From Acanthaster planci (taxonomy: Eukaryota; Echinodermata; Asteroidea; Valvatida; Acanthasteridae): DNA of 60,000 nucleotides. Positions within the stretch are counted from its first letter, which is position 1; every line of letters starts with the position of its first letter. A program made the translations under genes and the position numbers. Under the pieces are notes generated by a model. The model saw only the letters and a program-made list of their open reading frames with translations, made no database searches and was not told the origin of the DNA. Location of the stretch: positions 470,575 to 530,574 of the forward strand of contig NW_019091425.1 in the NCBI RefSeq assembly GCF_001949145.1. Direction: 5' to 3'. Below, piece after piece: positions 42,601 through 54,600 of this stretch.

Positions 42601-45600
42601 CAAAGGATATACAATACCAATTTCTGATAGGCCTGTGCCTTAGTGAAAATGATGATGTATGGTAGGCCCTAACGTCTGATACGGTGCATCTTCCTACACC
42701 CTAATACTATTCCAACTTTTCCATGCACCTGGCCTAAATAAAAAAAGCCCAACAGCAGGCAAAACAACAACAAAAAGACTGAAATGACCTCACAGAGAAG
42801 AATTAGACCATCAGCTCAGCATAGTTTTAACAAACCCTTCCTGGTTCTTTGAGCTTCAGCCAAAATAAGGAGTAAAAAGGCAACAATGAGAATACTAAAT
42901 AAAAAATCACAGTGTATTAACACTACACTGTACATGTACATTTATGATTCACTTCACATTCATGTACCCCACTTCCTCCCAAACAGTCCACATAACAAAG
43001 CACGTCTTTCAAATTTCAGGGTTCTCCCCACATACAAAGTTGCGTATTGGCCCAATAAACAATTTTTTGTCCCCTCCAATCATTGCCGATATGCAAGAAA
43101 AATGCCTGATACCATTTTTTTTGCTCCCTACCGCCAATAGTAGAAATTACACAAGGATATTTTTTAATGTACAAATTTGTGGTTCTTTGATTCCCTATCA
43201 AACAATGTCCTGAAATGATTTCTATCCCAGGGACCACAATATTTTCATCAATTTCTGCATGAATGGATAGTGTTTAAGTTGCCTGAACTACTCATGAAAA
43301 ACGTGAAGTTTTCTGGGGTTTCATCTGTTGACAACAGGAATTTTTTCCAAGTGGTATTTTGATGGCTTTCCATTCATCAACATGAAACTAGATATCATTT
43401 TTGAAAAAAATTAACTCCGAAATACGTAGAAAGAATAAGGTTTAGATTGTTGAGCGTGGACACATTGGATTGCAGAGCGACGAAATGCACTATGATTTTT
43501 CCGAATGGCTGCCGCTGGGTGCGATGGGCTAGTCCACATACTGTAGCAACGGCGAGCGGTAGCTAAGCACATGCCAAGGGCTGTACACGGGCAGATACAG
43601 ACTGCGCTTCGTGATTTCCTCTATGGTTGCCATGTGCTTTTTCCAAAGAAATAAGATGTATCATTCTTTGACAAGCTTTCTGATTTTTTTCCTCGGAATT
43701 CCAATTTTAATTAAAACACAACCACAAATTAAATGTATGTGGTTTAAGAGATTTTTTGACCACTGTGCAGCTACACAGTACATTTGTGAACCTCAGACAA
43801 CATGATAATTTTAATGCCCTGCATATAAGCCTGACATGCCTGACCTTCTTCCTACTGTGTTTTTTTTCTTATATTTCAAAAACTCAAGAAATTATAGTTA
43901 TTGTATTAATGTTGAGAGCAATAAGTTTTTATGGGGGGACCTCATACATTTAAGTGTAAGTTGAGCCATGGTTGAGTGGAGAGTTTTGTTTTGCTCAAAA
44001 TTTTTCTCACCGTTTGTTCATAAATGTGATTGACTGGGGCAATAGTTGAATGTTATTTGCCAGTTCTTCACTTCTGTTAAACTTTCATGCATAATAAAAT
44101 AGAAAACTTTATGCCACATTATCAGCAAATACCAGATGTAGGTTGTATCAGTATAATGCACATCATGCACTGAGAAATACAAAAAAAAAATGCTAGATAT
44201 TCTGCTCCAACATTAACTTCATTTTGCTTTAATTACCACAGCATATGAAAAGCACTTAAAAGACAGATCAATTTTGTGAGGGAGGCAACCACACTTTGTC
44301 GCAAGAAATTAAAGAAAAATGAGCGTTGCAACACCAGTCAATCAAGCGATATCATGCTGATTTGACATTATTTACCAAGTTATTTGCAGTTTATACAATG
44401 CAATGTATTTGTCAACAAACAATAGAAAATAACTAAGTATGGGAACAAAGCACTTACACGTTAGTACTTTTAAATCTGTCATTTTTCCAGGGGAAATTAC
44501 AAGTTTTTGAAAAGCTCAGGAAAAGCTCTAGAATGCACAAGAGAGCATCTAAACCCCCCAAACCCTACACTCTGGCTTCACAAAATTGTCAGTGAATAAG
44601 GACAGAAATCCCCCAAACTTTAACAAATCCTTAGGAGAACCCTGAATTTCTTTATGACCTGTCATGAAGCAGGGGAGCAAAAAAGGCCATCCAACAGCTC
44701 TCACACACCCCTGAAGGAATCTCTTTGAAATCAGCTCTACGCTCACTCAACCTGGAAATCGCCTGACACCCTATCACTCTATGGTGCTGATATGAACTAC
44801 CTGTCAGAAGCCCCCACATCATGCATGATGCAAACCCCACAACAGTCAGTGGACCCACACACAACAAAGGCCACCACCACATCCCCTCTTTGTGACTCAT
44901 ACCCACAATAATGCAGGTGACCCTTCCTCCCTAAGTGTTACTTCCTTTCTTTTCACTGCTCATAATAATGACTCCAGAAAAGAGGGAGGATCTCTGGTTC
45001 TACCCCCCCCAACAAAAGAATTTGTAAAGAATAATAGGTTGTCTTCACTCCTCTTTGAAAGGTCACACATGTTCAAACCTAATGCTGCATGTGTGTCAAC
45101 ACAGAGGATGGTAAAATGTCAACAGTGCTGCCATCCTGCCCACTCCTTCCTGGGAAAGAATAAACATTTCTGTTTCGATTGGGAAGTGCTAATAGCTGGT
45201 GAAGAATAACAATCACAGACAAATCTACTCAAGAATACTTTTTTTTAATATTCCAACCGAAGAAAAAAGGGAACGGATTCTTAGAATTTCTCCTTTGCTA
45301 CATGTACTTAATTTTAATCTGAACATGGTGATGAGGACTGGCGATTTTTGCGAAGTTTTGTTCCAAACACAGTATAGTTATTACCGATCCTCCCAGAAGA
45401 AAAACGATTGGCCATACAAAGAAAAATAGCTTTTTTACCAGAAAAGCATGTACATGTACAGTATTACATTTGTACATGTGCTTGTGACAAATACAGCAAT
45501 TATCTTCTGTGGCCTAAAGCATGCTTGACAAGAAAACACGGTAATTACTCTTTGAATCCATTCAAAAACTGAAACACCACGGGCTAACGATTTCTGGCCT

Positions 45601-48600
45601 TGGTCCACGACTCTGGTGGTGCTACACAGTCCAACTAGCTTCATCTTGCCAGACAACTAGCACCCCCAACATGGGCTTGGACGACCTAGTGGGGATTAGC
45701 AGCTATGGCTGGTAGCCAGCCGGACTGCGTGCTATTTATAGGCGCCACTGTGACAGCATACAGGGCACAGGCTGGTCTGCTCGCTCTACACAGGAGATCG
45801 AGAGTTCATGTATTCTCTTTTACTGATCGCTACAATAGGCTTAATAATAATGTCTGAATGGCTGGCAGGGCAAGGCATTGATTCAAGCTGAAAATGTGCA
45901 TTCAATGGAACAGCCGGTGGCGAGTTCATACCAGGTTCAATTCGGACTGGATATTGGATTCTGTAAAATTGGATTTTTCTCTCTTCAATGCAAAAAAAGC
46001 TTTTACGTTTTCTATTGGAAACCCACACTTGAAGACATATTGATGCACATTTTACACCCTAATAATTCTTGATTATTGTTGTGGAATGTCATCCAAACAC
46101 ATTAAGTTATTGTTTTGAAGTAGCATAAGTTTTTCACGCCAAGGAAGACAAAGACCTCTGGAGAAAAAAAAAACAAGACTTGGCTGAGTGTTAGCACAAA
46201 ATTGCTGTAGACTTAAACACTACAGATGAAGGTCTCTACACAAAAATGATTTACACATACTGGTAATATACAGGGGTCAAAAGGAAAAGTGTAAATCTAT
46301 TTCAACATTATGTCTGGCAGTATGTGGCAAAGCTATTTAAATAAACATCAGAGGTCGACATTAAGTTTTTTGCCCAGATGCTAAAAACAGCTCCTGGCCT
46401 TTCAAATTTCAGGGGTTTTCGGGAAACTAATTTTAAGCTACTTTTAAGTAAATCACATTAGAACACAAAATAATAGTTCTGCTTTCGATTACATACCTCT
46501 CAAAAATAGGGTCAGTAGGTCATATATCTTTTGGGGTCAATTTTTCTGTGCTGATTGAATGGCATAAATGGGGACGAAAGCTTCAAAAAACTGTCTCAAA
46601 AAGTAATAAAAACCCTTCTTAATCCTTATTAAAATTTCTACAGTAGACAATTCACAGCAATTATGGACAATTCATACAATGCTAGTCGGGCAATCTCAAT
46701 GGCATACTGGCCAACGATATCTATGTATTGCGTGCTAAGCATCCATGATGCATCCAATAGGCAGGTGATTAACCCTGTGCCGTTGCAGGATATTTTGTGG
46801 AAGCACACTCACTTCAAGTACGAGCAAAATCACCTCAAATTAAACTTCTGAACAGAGAATACATACATGGGCAAAGAGACCAAGTTCAGTGAATTAAGTT
46901 GCAGAAATCCTCTTGCAACATCGATGTTTTTTCGACCTGTAGCTGTAGGGTTGCGTGCGCATAGAGCCGATGAAGCGTAATCAACCGCGACGTATAGACT
47001 GCTTGGCACAATTCCATCATGCGTTCTTTGGCATGGGCGCAGCGGGAACCAACGCAGCTTTGCTTTGATGGATTGAGCTTTGCACACATTTCCACCACTG
47101 CGATAGCGAAACGCAAAGGGAACTTGTGAAAATAACAGAAGTTTCTTTTCAAAAATTGCAAATGTAAGTAGGAAAATATATAAAAACAGGCATTTTAATG
47201 TGTGAAAAGGTTGTCAAACCTACCTCACCACAGTAAATATTTTTGGAATAAAGTGTGTCATCACCTCAAAGAGGATCAGTAATGGCCTGGCGCTAATTTC
47301 AGCACCCAAACCAACCCGTTACAGGTTTACCAAGCACTAATCATGGTTTGTCCGATGCAAAAGCACGGTGTTCCCGCTTAAAGGTGGAGTACACCATTGG
47401 TAAAATCCTGAAAATCGGACTACAGTATAATCCTGAAATATCTTACTTGAAAGTACCTAACAGTCTCAATCAGTCTGTATAATATTTCCACCCAGAATGC
47501 TGTAGTGTTCGAGAAAACAAAAACTTTGTTCTTTTTTTTTTTAAATGGTCGGCCGACGATCATAACAGAGTTAATTTTACATCACATCCTTTAACAGGCG
47601 CCAATTTTCTTATACACTATATGTAGTGTTTGAGATGTGGGAGTCTCCATTAATGAACAGATAAACCTCTTTCACTAAAAGCACTGTGAACTGGAATTAT
47701 AGAAACCTGAGGGTTAGGCGTAAAGTAGAAAATAATTGGATCAATGTGAAGTTGCATTTTATTTTAGGAAAGGGTTTTCTTTGACGGGAAAACTTTGCGA
47801 ATTTAAAATCACCCCTAGATAATAATGGTATGATCCATATGGTGGCTGATTCCAAGCATGATGAATTTTATCAACAAAAAGTATGATTTCCACAAGTTAA
47901 TCCTTCCCTTGTTTTAAGACATAATTTTTTTTTACTACAAATTATTAATTACTCAACTATGAATGGAGTTTTAAACTTTCAGCGATGTGTGAACTGACAT
48001 GAAAGTGCTGTAATAAGCACGACCGAGCACGTGGGCACGGACACAAGTCAACTGCTATGTTCCTGGATGAAGTTTTTTCATGAATCTGCACTGCTACATT
48101 GTCGAGGAGGCGCATTACTCCAAGGTAAATTCACTGATTACTTCTACAGCCGTTGAAAACTGCTCCTTTTTAAGGGAGTGAGAACCTGTCTTGCCTATTT
48201 CCCACTCTGACCCCGTGGATGTTGTTCGCTTGTACTACGAACTCCCTGTAATCCACAGATTGTACGCAAGATAAAACACAAGACTTTCGATTTAAGGGTT
48301 GAAAATGCTGCACTGGTTTTCTCAATTTTTCTCAAAGCAGTTGACTCAACCATGAAACAAGTGAGCGGAATGTAAGTTGCAGTGAATATTATACACCATA
48401 ATCAGCCAATCCTGAGAAATTACGGCCAAAAAACAATGGTGTTACACCACCTTTAATGTCGACCCCGGGAACATGTTAGATCACAATCATCTTTCCGAAG
48501 CGACCTTCAGTTAGCTTTTCATTAAAGAAATAAAATGTGTGAAAGCCAGTGAGCAAATTGATTCCAGACATTCATCACTTGTGTCTGTGTGCCTGGTTAC

Positions 48601-51600
48601 TGCAGACCAGAGGTTATGACCTCCCCTCTACCATCTGGTAGACCTGTGCATTACTTCTACCATGTTGACTGAGAAAGGTCAAATGTATAGGCCTACAGTT
48701 TATGACTCCTGCAATGATACATTTTATCCTAATCAAAGGGAAACTTGTCAACAATTTACAATTTGGCATATGTATTAGTAATGCTATGGAAACACATGTA
48801 CATTCCAGGTTATTCATTTTTAATTTTTGGCACAACACATAACTATTTTCATGAACCAGATTTCAGTCTCCATCTGGTTAGCACATCTTTGGAGCTTCCT
48901 TATACCAAGGTACAGTGTATTCTCAGATGTACAAAACAGCTGCTCTGCCAAGCCAACCAAACCAAGTGGTCAACAATGACAATGACTCCCAAGCAACCTT
49001 TGGCAAGCCAGACAGACCAACACTGACCTCACCCTTATCAATCACAGCCACACATCCAAGCCGCACAATAACACCTCAGACTGCATGATCACTGGCCCTG
49101 CACAGAGCAGCAAGTACAGTGTACATGTACATGTAGTACAGTACAGTAGTAGCTGCACTGCTCTTTTTTTCCTGTCTGTTCTACGAGGGGACAAGGGTTA
49201 CTGTCTGCTATATTGACTCAGTGCTTATTAATATATATGTGCATAAACGCCCGCCAACTTTATCAGCCAACCAGTTTGTTTGCTAACAGCGTTGTACATG
49301 TTGATGGGTTTGTTGTTTGATAGCGCTGCCTGGTGCATTCTTAGACTTTGAACCCCCATCCTTCATGGTGAGTTACACAGGGCCTATATGATTGGTTGGC
49401 TTGAGCTATTAATACAAATGGTGCTGGACCTCTAAAAGCCTTAGAGCTGGAAGATAAGATGTGTAGGCAGACTGATGGCAATCCCAACTTTATAAATGGA
49501 CACAGCTACCAGATTCCAGTTTGATGTCTTAAAAATTAACACCTACTCTAAGCTTGTAAACTGGCATCTGAACAGAATTCTACCTCTTATGACCAAACAG
49601 GAACGCATGTTGTGTTTTTTTTTTACAATACAGGGAAGTATTCTTTTGTTAACCTTTACAGTCCTCGATCCTCCATTTTCAGTATAATTTTAAATATACC
49701 CTAGGGGGTTGGGAGCAACATAAAAGTGAAGTGCTAGTTCAATGCAGAATAACGAAAACCTACTGTACATGTACACAGACACATTTCGGCATGATCTGAA
49801 TAACTGGATAATTAGATACTATGGTCTGCATAACCATCCTGGTTGGAAAGTGTTTAACTAATACCCACCGTTAACCAGTTCACACTCTCATCACTTCAGG
49901 TGTACTTCCTATGGCACATCATATTTCTAAGGGTATCACTTCCTCCACTCAACGCTGGCAAAATGTAAAGGCTGAGCAGATCCCGTGATCAACCATCCAT
50001 TAGCCACGGGTGTAAATGCACCAGTCACCAAGGATTCCAACTGGACAGTCCTTAAATGAGCTGGCATTAATGAGTGCTCACTGTCTGGCATCCAGTGGAA
50101 AACACACAACCCCGCCAAAGCTGGAATTACCAGGAATGATCCCCTATCATGTCTCTAATGCCATACATGAGGGAACAATGACTACAGCCAGACACTGCAT
50201 AGCCTGCTGCATCGGGTGGCTAAGTAAACATGGGCCCATAGAGAACAATCCCTTCTTGACCTTTGCACTTGTGGCAGCAGGCTAGGTTTTTTTCCCCTCA
50301 AGTACTGAGAAGAGCAGACACAACCAGAAAAATCTGTAGCATTATAGGGGCTGTAAATGCTGCTGCTTCAGTGACAAGTCCTTGATACATTGATAGTGGC
50401 ATCAATTATCTCACACTGGGATGTTTATTGAACCAGACACCTACTGATCTCGCATTTACATATAACTGGGCTTTACAGGTAACCTGCAAGGAATAAAAAT
50501 AGAACTGTTCGCTCCCTCACTAAGAACCCCCTCATCAGTAAACCAGAGAGGGGCTGTTGGGCAACCATTTACGCTGGGCATTCCATGCCCCAAGTGAATG
50601 TCCTACATAAAGCGAAGGTTTAAAAACTGTCCTGCCTCTTCTGCACCAAGCCAAATTGGTGTGTCCTACCCAAGGGTGTCTTCAGTGTAAAAACACACAC
50701 TCCTTGTTGACTGCATGCAGCCTGCAACATGTAATCCGGACAGGAGCAGAACCTACGTGTAAAATGCATGCATGGGTACCTACATATTGTTGTGTGGCAC
50801 CCCCCCAAACAAGTCCTTGAGAAAGGAGGAAGGAACAAGCAGACAACTTGTACATGCATTCTGATCTAATTGAGGGATGGGTTTTGAGTTGATGTAGAAA
50901 GTGTATTGAGGGACTAGGGGCCTATCTGAGTAATGCATGCGCTTTACACTTGTACACTAGATGACTGATGAGCAGTGGTTACTCAAGTGGCCTTTCCCCC
51001 CCCCCTTTTTTTTAGAGAGGGAGTCTCTAATTTCAAGGAAATCGGTCAGCTGAGTGTTGCCCTGATGTTCTTTAAGCCAGAAGGAGGGGTTTATCCTTGG
51101 CCTCACACTGCACAGATTGCTTTCAAACCAATAAAGGGAGGACTAGGATGGTTCCCATGGTAACACCAGCTCAAGGTTGGATGAGGTCACCCAAAAAAAC
51201 GACCTCCACTCAGACAAGATGCTAGATTGGGGAGAGAGATCATGTAACTTCAAGCTGAACAGAAGAGAAGCTCCTGGCTTTTAAAGCAAACAATGCCGGT
51301 TCTTCAAGATGTTTTGATCACAGAAGAACAGGTAGTTGCATCACAAAGAAATTAAGCGAGGCTCTACATGAAGCAACAAAAACCCTGGTCAAAACAAACT
51401 GCGAGTGATACGATAGCTGCATATTTAAAACCATGTGGCCATTTCACACAAAGTACGACATGTAACTCTGGGAACTGGACATGTTATCTTTCATACACTG
51501 CAAGCACATAATAATTTGATTTCCTATGGGAAGGCTACCCTAACCGGCCTTCACTGTATCTGCAATTTTTCTACTGTGCCACCCACTTTCTGTCACATCA

Positions 51601-54600
51601 CATCTTTCACTAGACAGCCAATTAACAAGACAAACATAAGGACCAACTGAGGAACAAAGAAGGATTTTTTTTTTCAGTCAAAGCAATTTTCAACGTCTGC
51701 CTATCATGCAGGGTTGAACCAGTTGTATAATCACTTTGACAGGACGGACAATAGAAAGATTCGTTGGCAAGTGAGGTCACCGTCACCACCACTTTCAATG
51801 ACAGAAGCATCCAATGAACACTGCAACCTGGCTTAGTGAGCTTAGGTCTGTGCTGTTGTCTGCACAGTCCCATTGTGAAAGAAAACAAGTCCACATGGAG
51901 CAAACCCTCCCCATCGCCTTCCTCCCCCCTCCCATGTTTGCCAGTTACAGGGCATTCTTCCAACACCTGCCACCCAACTGCACTGATTCCCAGACACTGA
52001 CATCCCTTGTGTAATGCTGGGGAGAGGGAGAATCAGTTTTGTCTCTCCTATTTTTTCCTCCTTTGGTCCCCCACCCTCCCCTCTTTCCACATGCTGTTGT
52101 CTGTCCCATCTACAGCCGGGCAGGCAGAAAATGAGAATGTGGCTCCGTCACCAGCAAAAAACTCACTTTGCCCAAGTCTCCAGCAACGAGGGGCCGCAGT
52201 GAATAAACTCCACCTGCATTGTTGTGTGGCCTTTTCAGGGAGATGGCTTGGGCGCGTTACATTATTGTGTGGAGATCTTCATGCCAGTGTTCATGTCTCT
52301 CGCTTGAGTTCTTGTGTCTTTTTCATGGCTTCTTATGAATGCTGTGTACTGGGCCTGTCATTTCAAATGCTGGTCTTTTTCAAGACAAACATCAGCATTT
52401 GATTTCTAATACATGTAAATTTTCCTCTGTGAGGGGAAATATTTCACTGAAAATATGGTTCACTACTTTTGGAATATTAAGGCACTTGGTCTGTGTATAA
52501 TTTATAAATGCACACTTGACATAAACTGTCAATTTTGTGAGTTTTAACTGAATACTTGCTGCCTCAAGTATGACCTGTAAGACTTGAAATTGTAACGTGC
52601 AAATATAGTTACAAAATAAATAGAAGCAAAAGAAGGAATTTAAGAAGACTTTTGTCCCCATATTGATAAGTTCCATCTATGGTTCCGTGTAAACCTCCTG
52701 ATAAAATTTAACTTAAAGTTTGGTTTTACTTTTAATTAAAGACTCTATCTAAATTAAAAGAAAAAATCAACCCTATAAATGTGAAAATGTCCAAGTAATC
52801 TTTGGGTTATGTGTTCAGGAAATTCAACAACTGAATAGAGGGATCCCAATACGACGCTTTTAGCGTCGATCTGCGCACTTCCGCGTTTGAAAACGAGACT
52901 GTATGTGTCAGCTTCAATTCTTAATACGATCAGACGATTGAAAGTAAGGAGTCAATACACAAAATACATAGAGGTATGTTAACTTCAGACTTTTCAGGCT
53001 GCAAATTTTTGTGGAAAAGTCTTTCAGGATGACTCGACACGTGAAATCAAAAGAAAAACAACAACAATTGACTGCGAACTAACGTACCTGGGATGGTCGT
53101 GTATCTTGTGCAGTGGGCATGGTTTAAACTGAAGTGGCGTCACACTTACGAACCGGATACTGCATGTACTGTGTGGACTCTGCGGGCGCGCACCACGAAG
53201 TTCAACACAGAGAGCTTCGGTTTCGATGCAAATATGCGCAGACGGCGCTAATATGAAATCCCTCTATTCTAGCATTTTGGAAGAGTTTCACCTTTCTGGT
53301 AAGGTCAGAGCAAATGGGGCAGGATACCGGCAGACAGGATGGCAATTCGCATGAATGACCACACCAAGGGTCCTGACACTGAACACCCATGGACATAGGG
53401 GCTCCATCTGACTCTGGCATATTGTTACCCAATCCCCACAAGGAAGGTATGTGCATTCCTGTTGTGATGCCATGTCTGACTGAGTAAGGGGGTATCAGGC
53501 AATATAGCTGGCTTTTTGTATCTTCCCAAGCACATTTGGTAACCACTCCGGCCAACAAGAAAACAAATTTCAGACAAGGAAGAAAGACTTGACAGATGGC
53601 ATAAATTGACCTGTGAGAATGTGAATAAATAAGTGATCCCTTTCTAAAATTTGTATTTCCTAAACAAGAAAAAAAACACTGGTTGACACTTCTGGCAATC
53701 AAACAAATTGAAGAGATGAATAACAAAAACTATGAGGGAGAAATATGAAAACTAGCATAGGAAGACTAAGACTCCATGTACAGGTAGATGTATGAAGTAT
53801 TTGTGCAAATGCTTCAAAAACAAAAAAAAACCAAATACAACATAATACAGTGTATTTTGGAACCAGCATAATAAGCAATCAGTTTGCATGTAAATAAGCT
53901 AGAATCATTATACCAAAAAGTGATCCCAAAACAGAAAACCTAAGAAATCCCTGTGAAGTGGCATCTCCATTGCTGAATATGGCTGCTGTATGTTTGTACA
54001 GTGTAAATGATCACTTCCAGCCAAATGTACTGGCATAGGATAACATAACAAAGAATGCTGACATGGTATGCAATAAATACGACCAAACTGAAGGCTTACA
54101 CATATGTGACGGTACCTTTTTATTCACATGTGCAGGTACAAAAGCAAGCTTTCCATTTCAAGAGCACTGCTGCTTAAACAACAGTCAGTGTCCTCTCGGT
54201 TGTGGGTAGTTGTAAGCACACGCAGACATGATATCTACAGGTACCGGTACATGCACATGTACATGTATGTGCAAATGAAGCATTGTATTGACAATTGCCA
54301 TGCTTAATAATGGAATAATACACAGTTATGATTGCTTAACGGAACAAAAGCAAAAAGCATGTGCACATTACACATGATAGAGTGTGGCTGATGTTCGTAC
54401 ATGTACTTTGTATATGTACATGTACTTGCATGTACCTTTGAATTTCCCTTAAACTGAACTCTGCTTGCATGGTGGACCCTGTTCTATACACAGCCAATAA
54501 AGCCTTTTGTGAGTTAACTTTGACCCAAATCTGGTACACCAAGTTCTTTAAATTCATGTGAACATAACAACTTGAATTCTTCATACTAAAACCACTGTTG

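Larger units (their letters stand above)
46349..48469. mobile_element. DNA transposon relic with GGTCGACATTAA inverted ends
   Basis: The perfect 12-base inverted repeat GGTCGACATTAA lies at 46353-46364 and, reversed, at 48453-48464. Outside these, AACAT is found at both 46344-46348 and 48470-48474, a possible target duplication. The left outermost bases read CAGAG, as in hAT-type ends. Removing the nested MITE leaves an element of about 1 kb. No transposase is recognisable, and the superfamily is uncertain. Confidence 0.7.

Noticed and set aside
43010-43960. Possible transposon beginning CAGGGTTCTCCCCAC
   Set aside because: The best opposite end (GGGGGGACCTCATAC) matches only weakly and there is no flanking duplication.
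53202-53726. 174-codon Cys-rich open frame on the minus strand
   Set aside because: About one frame of this length is expected by chance in 60 kb on both strands at this composition. It overlaps the end of the 52833-53269 MITE and has no recognisable domain or splice context.
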